The position numbers and the translations under genes were made by a program. A stretch of DNA of 29,224 bases. It comes from Hofstenia miamia (Eukaryota; Xenacoelomorpha; Acoela; Hofsteniidae). The notes beneath the pieces are model-generated. The model did not search any database. It had not been told where the DNA came from and was given only the letters and a program-made list of their open reading frames with translations. Below, one piece after another: positions 10,430-20,252 of the stretch; the first letter of the stretch is position 1, and each line of letters starts with the position of its first letter. The stretch is taken from contig CABFPE010001040.1 in NCBI GenBank assembly GCA_900660155.1, forward strand, positions 1-29,224, given 5' to 3'.

Positions 10430-10812
10430 TACAGGTTGGATTACTTAATCATTAATTCCTCAATAAAGAAGTTTCAACAACTAGGGCATAAATTGATAAT
10501 TCTATTAATAGGAATGAAAATGCAAATGGAATGAAAAAAGTTTAAGCTGTTTGGAAATTACAAATTGAGCATAATCACAGTGATATATTTCGTAATATTC
10601 TCAGGGAAATAACACAAATTATTTATCAACAATTACAAAATCGAAATAGCATAAAGATCGGCAAAATGTTGATATTTCTTTCATTGCTAGATGCTTCTTG
10701 CAAATATGTAAGTTGCTAGCATTCTTCCCCATGGCATTTGATGCAATTGTAAATTTCTGAGTCTTGTTACAAACCACCATGCTTTTTATCCGTCACTATG
10801 TTTTTTGAATTC
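10430..10812 (-). pseudogene. ancient relic of the same receptor family
   Basis: Reading the minus strand, the DNA aligns by eye with the 5' half of the receptor gene. The start region near 10812 matches the sequence around the receptor ATG. HICKKHLAMKEIST matches YICKKHPFVKKMST. FVLFP-EYYEIYHCDYAQ matches FFMFPEEYLLNKFLYACS. About 27 bases covering the start of helix 2 are deleted, and stops and shifts are frequent. It is far more diverged than the tandem copy, so the family had at least two duplications here at different times. The left limit is approximate, since similarity fades before 10430. Bases 10230-10429 show nothing further. Confidence 0.7.
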
Positions 10813-10839
10813 ATTTGGGTTCTAAAAATAAATATTAAA

Positions 10840-10841
<2 letters not shown>

Positions 10842-10908
<67 letters not shown>

Positions 10909-10912
10909 TATA
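10842..10912. repeat. (TA)n microsatellite
   Basis: This is a TA tract of about 35 units with one interrupting C near 10903. Confidence 0.95.
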
Positions 10913-11510
10913 ATCAATATATTTTATGTTAATATCTCACATTCTTTTTAATTATGTGTGTTAATGAGGGCTTTTTAAAATTTTATTAATAAAATACAAA
11001 ATATCAATTTTACTTTAGAATATAATCTGTTAATTATATTTGACATTTCGAATTGGGCAATTTAGCAGCCAAATAAATATTTTATAAATATTGAGCAGTC
11101 ACCTACTAAAAAATAATGTACTAGCATATTTATCTTAAATATGACATGCAAAGTGAGTATAAATAAACGAAATTTAAAATAACATTTTTTGATTTTTCTT
11201 GTATTTTTATTTCTTAACATAAAGTGAGCAATTAATTCTATGTTTTCGACGATAAGAAATTAATAAAATGTATCTGCTTATGAAATGATGTGAATATTTA
11301 ATCACCAAACTTGGACTAGAATTTGGTTTAGTACATGTCTTATTAGTAGTTCAAGACGTTTTATAACAATGATAAATTTCAACAATACACCTAATTCAAG
11401 AAACACTTTTAAATGTCATATATACACTACCAGTATTACAAAAAATTTAATGTGAAACTTTTCATAGCATTGTAATTAATGTAAAAAATTTAGCAAAGGT
11501 ATTTATAATT
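10913..11510. other. AT-rich stretch without recognisable gene
   Basis: No recognisable coding frame, RNA gene or paired terminal repeat is visible in this interval. Confidence 0.5.
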
Positions 11511-12130
11511 AAGGTGGAATCCCCCCTCTAATCAAGCTATTTCTTAGACTATTGTTTATAAAGCTAGATAGATCTTGGTCTAAGATCAATTTTGATCTAT
11601 CTTGACAATGATCAAAAGTGATATTGTCATTAAAATGTTTATGTAGAGCTCCAAAATTTTTCTTGCGCATAAATGCATAAACATTCCTTTAGGCCCTAGA
11701 CTAGGATATAACCAAAATAATTCTTGGTTGTATATTTATGGCAATTTATAAAAAGTTACTTTTTTGCAAATATTTTCTCCTTTCTGTTATATTAATCTTC
11801 ACTTTGGCATTGGATATAATTATTTTGCTAGATCCTAGTAAAAAATTTTTGTTACTTTCAAAATTTGAAAAAAATTTATTTGATAACATCACATTTTAAT
11901 AAAAAGTTGCCTCTATATTTAGTAATTCAATTAAGTTATACTATATCTATTTGAGTGCAAAATTTGCTGACTTTATTTACAAAACTCACTTTTTTTTAGC
12001 GAATATGATTTTTGGTTGAAATCAATTAATATGGGGAAGTTAGATACCGTAACAATACAATTAATGCCAAAACTGAAATTAGATAATTTTATAAATTTGA
12101 AATTTGATTATGTGCAGGGGGGGTCACCTT
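11511..12130. mobile_element. candidate non-autonomous inverted-repeat element
   Basis: The left end starts AAGGTGGAATCCCCCCTCT. The right end, read on the minus strand, starts AAGGTGACCCCCCCTGCAC. Both are followed a few bases later by AATCAA and then ATTT. These C-runs are unusual in such AT-rich DNA and occur as an inverted pair 620 bp apart. Inside, AGATAGATC at about 11565 pairs with GATCTATCT at about 11593. There is no coding capacity. The flanks do not give a clear target duplication (TTA or TA are possible), so the family is unassigned. Confidence 0.5.
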
Positions 12131-13545
12131 ATACAAAGCATTTTCTTAAATCAAACAAAATCTATAAAGAAAAACTTACTGAGATTTGAAGTAGCATGCA
12201 AAAAATCTAAAACAAGTAAAATCAGAAGCAACGATAATTGTAAATTAGCAATAAATTCAAAAAATCATTAATCATTATAAACTAAGTAAGGTATAAATAA
12301 AGTGCGCGCGTCCTAAATTGCGAAATTGTAAGTGTATGCCTTCATGCAGATTTGTTACTTACTGTTGTAACAGATATCATCAGATAACTAAGTTCTAAAT
12401 TCAGAGCAATTTTGAATGTAAAAGATTAATTAAAAATTTAAAAAAATGACTTATGTATATATATATCAGTTTGCAAAAGCTAAGAACTGCTTAAGCCCAA
12501 ACTTTCTGTACAATCTTAGGAATACTATATATACATTTAATGCAAAAAGGTATGTAGAATTTCAAAAAGCAAGTCTTCAATGGCACGAGCTGTCTGATCT
12601 GAAAAGCTTTCTATCTGATACAAGTATTTATAGGCATTTCCTTCTACGCGATACTTACATTGCTTCTAATGACAAATGAACATCTTACATCCATTAAGAA
12701 AGGCTTTAATCAATCATATTCAATTAGCAAATGCAGCAGGGAGACCTTTAAATGTTAAAATCAATCTAAAGTGGAGTCGAAAATGTGTTCACTGTTAAAT
12801 GTCACTAACAAGTAGCATTAATATTCCCTTTGAAACGCAAGATTCATTAAATGATATCTTGTAAGATGAATTTAACAATTGCAGATAACATTTCAATGAA
12901 GAATTAATTCTTACAAGTGTGTTTTTATAATTTGTAGAGTATTTCCATACATTTCTGCAAACAATATTCACTGTTAACAATTTTTAATGTTTCACAAATT
13001 TGAAAAACTATTATTCTATTTATAAAGAAATTCTACAAAAAACTTATTCTAGAAATTAGTTGCTGCACTAAACAATATTGTCTCTTGAAATATGCTAGAT
13101 AAATGTTTTTTGCAATTCTTTTGTGTTGTATGTTTTTACATGCTTGCCTAAAATGTAAATAACCACTAAGTTCCAACTCGCCATGGCAATAAAATGGAAA
13201 ATCATATTCAAAATGTTATTTCTACTGACATAGTTTTTAAAACTTTTACTCTTCAGTCATTAATTTAATGAAGAAATCCTTGCCTGCTATACTGACCAAG
13301 TTTGAACAAATTGCAAAATTTCAATCCTCAGCATTTTTTCAAAGAAGTTTCTCTCATGCTTTTTAGCAATATCCATTTCAGATTTTGTATCATTGTAAAA
13401 CTGGACTTCGCGTAGTTTTTCTTCAACATCTGGCACGGGAACAATTCGAATACACATTTCTTAAATATGAAGTTAGTCGTTTTCTTGTATTCAAATAAAG
13501 TTTCATCAAATGTAAAGAAATATCAGATGGGGAACAATCTGCTCA
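12131..13545. other. AT-rich stretch; unassigned short frames only
   Basis: A 77-codon plus-strand frame at 12446-12679 shows no recognisable motif. On the minus strand about 13450-13290 reads a charged stretch (DVEEKLREVQFYNDTKSEM, then a KKHERNFFEKML helix). This could be the end of a degraded gene next to the piggyBac fragment, but it does not match the piggyBac C-terminus as I know it. Confidence 0.4.
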
Positions 13546-13734
13546 TCATGGTACCTGCCCCTTTGCTATGTAAATTGTGCTATTCAGAAAGTAAAAAATT
13601 TTTGCACAACAAAACCAAAATATTTTGATGCCAAACCTGTCTGGCTTAGATGAAATGTATTGTTTGAATTTACCGCGTACATGAAAGTCTAACTGCTCTT
13701 CATCTATAGTTAAATATGAACTGGTCGGTCTCAA
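13546..13734 (-). pseudogene. piggyBac transposase fragment
   Basis: The frame reads YLTIDEEQLDFHVRGKFKQY, then ISSKPDRFGIKIFWF and NSTIYIAKGQ. This follows the piggyBac transposase core (TIDE...FRGR...YIPNKPSKYGIKI...Y.GKG), including the Asp of the IDE motif, the first catalytic residue of the family. Only about 60 of the usual 550-600 residues are present. The next catalytic block (DNxFTS) is not recognisable downstream, and I see no TTAA-flanked inverted ends. Another minus-strand frame at 14153-13902 might be an older upstream piece, but I could not match it. Confidence 0.78.
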
Positions 13735-15154
13735 ACACTAATTGTTAAGTTAGTTTGATTAAATTTTCAAAGAAATGGTGAATAGGAGAATTTATTGCGT
13801 CAATAACTAAATTTTTGAAATATTATGATTTTACACATATTTTATTAGTCGACTTAGCAGTCATAATTCTACTCATAAATGATAAGTGTATAAAGATGTT
13901 ATTAATAGAGATAAGTGTATAAAGATGTTATTATTAGAGAACAAATTGCACTTATCCGACATAAATCCTGTCCTGGCACCAATTTAAACAAACACACCAA
14001 TTTTTCTCCTGTCTTTTCATCAATGGGAGATGTTTTTTGCCCAAAAGTATCACAAATATCTCTAAGAGTTACAATTACATGAAAATACACTGCTCTAATA
14101 CTTCTAAGTGAATTCCTTTGAAAAAATTTTCGGCACTTAAATTTTTCAATCAAAATGTTTGTACGCGAATTTTAGTGTTTTTATGCAGTAAATGCTCATC
14201 CTTAAAAGAATGTTGTTTATAATCATTACGAATTGATGGACTGAATTCAATTGTTGCTTGAAAAACCAGAATCTGTCTTGTAATGACCACGACTCATTAT
14301 TGTGGCATAATCCATCAGAAGTCATGTGTGGTCAAAGTGAGAAAAAGGATGGAAGTAATTAAGACTAAAATGTAATATTGATTAAATTGTACAACACATG
14401 ATTATGATAAATTATTTAATTTGTAAAGTGTTTGAAGCAGTTTGATATTTCCATCGTGGAATTCAAGTAAAAGCTGGATCTGTTACCAACGAAGTCTTCT
14501 CTGGATGCGCATAGCACAGCGCCGGGTTTCGACCCTGTATTCCATCCACTGCTCTCGATCTAAACAAACCGTTATTAGTTAAGCATTTAGGATCGCTAAT
14601 GCACATTAATTAAGTTAATTAACTATACCACCAGTTAGTTCGAGAGGAATCGGAATCTGTCCTATTCTAAACTTCACATATACTCTGAGAATGGATTATC
14701 AACTCACAAATCACTGCGGAAATAGTATTGGCAAGATTCTACATTATTATCTAATTTGGAATGCATCCAAAAATACATTGGAAATTGTTATACAAAATAT
14801 TTTGCATGTTAAAAAATGTTTACAATAATTTGCAATATTTTCATTATCAAAACTTAAGATCTTTAATAAATTGCACTGCAGAATTTCCTTTGGTGAAAAA
14901 GCATTATCAAAAATTTGTAACAGAAACTCTATGAAAATATTGCAGTGCTGGAGTACTATTGCATTTTATATACTCATGTTCAAACTACTAACATATAACT
15001 ACCACTATATGTCAAGGTTATGTAATGAAAGCAATGTAAATTATTCATATCATATTGAATCATTTAGGAGATAAACATATGTAAGTGATTGCTTATCAGA
15101 ATAACAGAATTATTTCATTTGTAAAACACAACATAAAACCATTTATAAGGCCAC
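13735..15154. other. mostly AT-rich stretch without supported gene
   Basis: A less AT-rich patch at about 14465-14570 contains GGGTTTCGACCC but lacks the rest of a tRNA fold. Short frames at 13902-14153 and 14871-15074 show no family I recognise. Confidence 0.45.
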
Positions 15155-15803
15155 ATAAATATGCATAAATGTGCAGTATGGGGTTATGGAAACCTAAATA
15201 ATTCTGTTGAAGCTCCTCGTGCTTCTTCTAAAATCAATTTCTGTGTGACAATGTTCGTTATATATCTAGTCAGACCTTACATTTTTTGTAATGATTCTAT
15301 TAAAGGTGCTGATTATCTGGCTATGCTCAAGGACTTCGTCCAGCCCGAACTCAAATGAAGGCATTGTTTTGAAATTCTTACTCACAAGATAGTGGAGCAC
15401 CCATCATTGGGGTGAAGATTTCCATTCTAATCCTAATGCAAATTTTCCACAGAAGTGAATAGGTAGGAATGTCTTGATACCTTAGGCATCCAGGAATATC
15501 CAGACTTTATATCATTGATTGTTTTCTATGGGGTTATCTAAAAATTTGGAAACATTGTAGAATTAACAAACAAAAACCTTGAAAAAAATGCAACCAGATA
15601 CATTAAGATATCGTTTCAAGAACCAGTGAAAATGCAAAGCAACGAAAGAAGCTTGCTTTGCAAAAAAGGCAGTCATTTTCAACATGAACTTGATTGTTTA
15701 TGTTTCAGTTGAATAAATAAACTATCAGATTTTACTTTCGTCTTATGCTAAGAAGTTAAACTAGTAAGAGAAATCACGGAGTTACTTAATAAACACTCTG
15801 TAT
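15155..15803 (+). mobile_element. mariner-related transposase relic, 5'-truncated
   Basis: The plus-strand frame from 15161 reads HKCAVWGYGNLN, then SSKINFCVTMF, VRPYIFCNDSIKGADYLAML and DFVQPEL. This is the block between the first and second catalytic Asp of mariner-type transposases (family form: VWCG...GPYFF...YL.ML..FV.P.L). After a stop, other frames give QDSGAP (second Asp, 15388), IGRNV, IDCFLWGYLK (third Asp, 15517) and SHFQHEL near the C-terminus. The two Asp codons are 43 codons apart, nearer DD41D-like elements than the 37-residue spacing of the element at 1663. A possible right end, ACACTCTGTA, lies near 15795-15804; no matching left end was found. It is dead, and a different lineage from the first mariner. 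Confidence 0.75.
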
Positions 15804-18425
15804 TAATGGAATAAGCGTGAAAAAGCATGCTTTGAAAGTCACACAAAGCATAGGAGAGTAATACATATGCTGTTGAGCTTTCCAGAACTAATTAAAGTAC
15901 TTTCATGTTTTAATTAATTGAAATTTTTATTGTTGGGTTTTAGATATCCCTACCTTCACAGTTACCAAAATTTCAAATAGAAGCACAAGCAAAAATTCTT
16001 GAGCTTCTGGACTTACAAAGTATATCCGCAGCAGTTGAAAGATTTCTTCGTAAGTCCCAGGCTCGCTCAGAGTAAAAATAAATCCAGTGACTGCTGAGAA
16101 ACAACAATGATTTAGTCATGTTGATTATTTTATGAAACTATCTGGAATACTTTTTCTGTTCAGGATGCTTGATAATAACCTATTTGAAGAAATTGTTCAT
16201 GTACTTGATAATTGGTATATGCAATTCTTGAGAATACCCTGGCTTATCCACACTAAAAGAAAATTATATTTCAGCAAAAAGCTTTGAATTTCAAAAAAAG
16301 TCGGTGTTTAGTTTAGAATTTAAAACTTGTTGAATATGTCACAGGGTATAACATCACCTGAAAATCAGATAATCATGCTCAGAGCAAGCAAATTCAAGGT
16401 ACAGTGACGTTCTTTCTAGTTTAGGTGCTACTTTGACGTAATGGATAAGATGCTGTTCCACACCTTCGTGTTTGCGTGGTGGGTCTCTAAGGCAGTTCTT
16501 TTTCCCAGTCACTAAAATCTTGAATAGCTTTTCTACATTATTGCTGTGAGTCGAGGAACAAATCATTAAATTACTCAAGCAAAATAATTGTTGCGCATGA
16601 CATGAGCGAGTAATGCTGCGTTTATCTTTGATGCCAGGCAATTATATTGTCAATGAATTCTCGCAAGCACATTTTGAAAAAAGCCCGGTGACGGGTACCA
16701 TTTAACAATATGGTTCAACCTGTTCCACCCGTAAGGAAAACATGTACGAGTACAACAGCCGTCTAAGTCGCATATTGAAAAAGCTCTTTTCTTGCAATAT
16801 AATTTCGACCAAGTCTTCCTCAGCTTGCAAGACATGGAATTTATTAAGAATACTGATAAAATTAATAAAAATTATGTTGGTTGATCTGCTAGAGTGAATT
16901 ACAAACTGCTCTTTAGCTTGCGTTTTAGATTGGCTTTAATTAATCACTTATGGTCATTTGGCAACATTTTGTGAAAATGCTAATTGCAACTTATTTCAAT
17001 GAAATATAATGAAATTTCACGACATAAATATGTTGCATATACCAATATTGTGTATTATTGTAAATAATGAGACAAATTATCATGCAAACTCGATTAGCAA
17101 AAAACTGAGCTACTTCTTGAAATTAGGCGATACTGCTTTTTAGATTTCTGTAACATTACTTATAGGATATTTCCTAAAATAGCTAAAAAACAATATTGAA
17201 AAAGTGCTCATCAAATTTTTAATTTTTGAAGATTATAATGTTCAATTAAAAAAATTAATAATCATAATCATTTATATTTTTTGATCTAAAAATAAAACAA
17301 TGAGCGAGCATTTAAGTATTAAGCTAAATTCATATTTTCATTTCAAAAATTTCTGCAGCTTTTAAATAGTAAACTAATTTTAGTTTTGCTAAACTTATCT
17401 AATTATTGTCATCATATATAGTTGCGAAATCATCCTTTATTTTTAATTTTCAATGCAAAAAGCAAATGGCTATTAAGCATTCCGTGCTTAACCAATATTG
17501 GAGTTTGTAAGAGGTTTTTTAACAATTATTAAACTGATAAAAACTAAAAATGCTTTTCTATTTTAATAGCGAATAATTTAAAGTATTGATTTGGCAAAAT
17601 GTGTGTCAAAAGAGTCCAAAAAGATGCAAAACATTTCCAAAATGTCAACATTCTCAAACTTTTTGACAAAGAATCCAAACAATTTTATTAGGTTAACAGA
17701 AAGCGTGAACTTTAGAAATTAAATCATATTGAATATTGACGTGCAGCTCTTAGTTGTGCGCAAACAAAATGATTCCAAATTTATACTTGAGTACAATTAG
17801 GCAATCGGCGCAGAATTGCAATAAACAATTGAAAATGCATAGAGTATATTTTTCACGTGGTATTTTCTACAATGGACCCCAACGTTAAATACATGCATTT
17901 GCGCAATTTTGTGCTTCAAAATGCCCCAGTGAGCATTGTCGCATGACGGGTGTTGGGTCAAACTTGCTCATCCAACGATCTTGAAAAGTTTTTGTAAGAT
18001 AATTCCTTGTTGCCTGAGCTGCGTGAGGAAATAGTTTAACCACGCATTTTGAGGTAAATAATGATATAATTGCTCAGAAATTGTCAGAAATGTAAAGCTT
18101 AGACGTAAATGCTAATAGGTACATTCTGAAATTAAGAGTTCACACTTTCAAAGTACAAGTAACAACGAAGACAACAACGTTAATATGAAAAACATTATTC
18201 CGAACTACTATGCACAAGGCTGTATTGTAAATAGTTTTTTGTTTAGTAATAATTAAATGCAATTTGAATTACTTTAGTGCAATACTGTCTCCAATATCGT
18301 TTTTTGCTCCAATTGCTTAGGCATTATTATAAGTGCATTATTGAATATTTTACCGAATTTTTCGTCGATGTTAAACTTGAGGATGTTAATAATAATAGAT
18401 TGTACTGTTCTAATGATTTATAAAT
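15804..18425. other. long AT-rich stretch without supported gene
   Basis: The minus-strand frames at 16354-16835 show no consistent family. The sequence between 16850 and 18400 is AT-rich with frequent stops in all frames. Confidence 0.5.
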
Positions 18426-19460
18426 TTGTCAGAAAATGCAACTGTACAAGCTTGTCTACCAGTTTCCTTAGGTGGCTTAGGAATACATTTAACCCATATT
18501 TTAGCATCCAGTTGTTTTCTTGCATCTGTGGCCAAGTGTGAAAACTTGATGTTAAAGATTGCTCCTGGATGTCTCCCTACGATTGAAAAAGCACATGCTT
18601 TGAATTTGTGGTTAAAGCTGTCTAATAATTCGCAAACTCCAGATGGTCAAGCTTCTTCTATTCAAAGAAATGGGTATTTTTTTGTCTTCAAACAACTAGA
18701 GATTTTCCTAGTGAGACATTTGTCTGAAATAGATCTTGCAAGGTTTCAGGCAATTCAAGGTAATTTAGCTGGAGCATGGTTCAATGTTCTTCCATCAAAC
18801 AAACTTAACCTGAAGATGAACAATGTCACTTAGCGTATCCGTACTGCCTCTAGACTTGGTGTTCGTGTATGTGAACAACATACCTGTATTTGTGGCGCAC
18901 ATATTTCATCTGATGGTCTTCATGGATTGTCTTGTAAGAAGAGCGCCGGTCGTTTTGCACATCCTTCTCAATTGAATAACCTTTTTAAGCGCACTTTTTC
19001 AATGATCGACGTCCCTTCAATTTTGGAACCACCAGGATTGTTCAGAAAAGATGGGAAACAACCTGATGGCGTGACTACTGTTCCTTGGTCAAGAGGACGC
19101 TCCTTAGTTTGGGATGTTACAGTAGTTCATGAACTTGCTCTCAGTCGGATTTCAACTTTTGTTAATACTAAAGCTGCAACAGATGCTGAATCCCGAAAAA
19201 TATCTAAATATTGTGACATTGTTCAACAAGGCTATATATTTCACCCCCTAGCTTTTGAATGTCAAGGCAGTGCAGGTAAATTAACTGGAGACTTTATTTC
19301 CCAACTTGGCAAGTCCCTAATATTTTCATCAAAGGAACCACGTGCAGCAGAATATTTTAAAAAACGCTTGAGTATTATAATTCAGCAGAGAAATGCCGCT
19401 TGCATTTCGGGGACAATAGAAGATGAATCTTCATTAGAAGAATTGTTTTATGTCTTCTAG
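18426..19460 (+). mobile_element. LINE 3' part with zinc-knuckle and restriction-like endonuclease domain
   Basis: One plus-strand frame runs from 18426 to the stop at 19458-19460, broken by a single TAG at 18831-18833. It opens with ACLPVSLGGLGI, the end of a reverse transcriptase thumb. It continues to RIRTASRLG and then CEQHTCICGAHISSDGLHGL with a final Cys, a Cys-Cys-His-Cys knuckle. SAGRFAHPSQLN follows, then PDG...PWSRGRSLVWDVTV, where PD and a second D about 15 residues on resemble the PD-(D/E)XK core of R2-type LINE endonucleases. In that LINE group this domain nicks the target site for priming. The palm and fingers are absent, so the copy is 5'-truncated. The only in-frame stop suggests it is fairly young. 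No A-tail or clear target duplication was found. The clade is not assigned. Confidence 0.75.
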
Positions 19461-19590
19461 ATAGATTGGACATTAAGGAAAAAAAAGAATATTTAGGAAA
19501 TAATGACAAACAAATGCTAAATTGAAGAACAAAGTGCTAAAGGGATGACGTCCAAAAAATAAAGCAAAATTTATGGAGTTCATTAAAAAA

Positions 19591-19796
19591 AATACAAATA
19601 TTGTCAATTCAAGTCTTTCATTTAAAGAAGATTTATAATTTGAGCTATAATTCGTATTACTAAATATTTATTGTACATAAATAGATTTGTATTTAAAAAT
19701 TGTAAAATACAACATTTTTATCCTGGTTTATAAATTATGTTCTATCCTAACAGACGAATATTTAAGCAGTGGCACATGCGATAGTGCTAAAACGAA
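19591..19796 (+). repeat. 206-bp block repeated exactly at 20047-20252
   Basis: The two copies are identical over their whole length in the letters given. The second copy follows an N at 20046. Perfect identity of AT-rich non-coding DNA, bounded by Ns, points to assembly rather than real duplication. Confidence 0.97.
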
Positions 19797-20046
19797 NCCA
19801 CCAGGATTGTTCAGAAAAGATGGGAAACAACCTGATGGCGTGACTACTGTTCCTTGGTCAAGAGGACGCTCCTTAGTTTGGGATGTTACAGTAGTTCATG
19901 AACTTGCTCTCAGTCGGATTTCAACTTTTGTTAATACTAAAGCTGCAACAGATGCTGAATCCCGAAAAATATCTAAATATTGTGACATTGTTCAACAAGG
20001 CTATATATTTCACCCCCTAGCTTTTGAATGTCAAGGCAGTGCAGGN
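19797..20046 (+). other. probable mis-assembled insert of LINE sequence between single Ns
   Basis: Bases 19798-20045 (248 bp) are identical to 19029-19276 inside the LINE and are bracketed by one N on each side. The insert is followed by a second exact copy of 19591-19796. A short contig from a high-copy repeat was probably placed by scaffolding or gap closure. The open frame spanning it (about 19687-20094) should not be called a gene. Confidence 0.88.
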
Positions 20047-20252
20047 AATACAAATATTGTCAATTCAAGTCTTTCATTTAAAGAAGATTTATAATTTGAG
20101 CTATAATTCGTATTACTAAATATTTATTGTACATAAATAGATTTGTATTTAAAAATTGTAAAATACAACATTTTTATCCTGGTTTATAAATTATGTTCTA
20201 TCCTAACAGACGAATATTTAAGCAGTGGCACATGCGATAGTGCTAAAACGAA
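20047..20252 (+). repeat. second exact copy of the 206-bp block
   Basis: This copy is identical to 19591-19796. From 20253 onward the sequence is unique again. One of the two copies is probably artificial. Confidence 0.95.

Noticed and set aside
12446-12679. A 77-codon open frame on the plus strand.
   Set aside because: No motif, no splice context and no conservation can be judged. This length occurs by chance.
13902-14153. An 83-codon minus-strand frame upstream of the piggyBac fragment.
   Set aside because: I tried to fit it to the region before the piggyBac IDE motif, but only isolated residues agree.
14465-14570. GGGTTTCGACCC resembling a tRNA T-arm / B box, possibly a tRNA or SINE head.
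   Set aside because: No A box, acceptor stem or anticodon arm can be drawn at the right spacing, and the loop is one base off the consensus.
16354-16641. A 95-codon minus-strand open frame.
   Set aside because: It shows no recognisable domain, and neighbouring frames do not extend it. It is probably a chance frame.
16650-16850. Minus-strand HVFLTGGTG, reminiscent of the nucleotide-binding loop of Pif1/Helitron helicases.
   Set aside because: The Lys-Thr/Ser that must follow is absent, and neighbouring frames show no further helicase blocks. Nine residues are not enough.
19687-20094. A plus-strand open frame containing the LINE nuclease segment.
   Set aside because: It crosses two Ns and consists of exact copies of nearby sequence. 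It is a product of the suspected assembly error.
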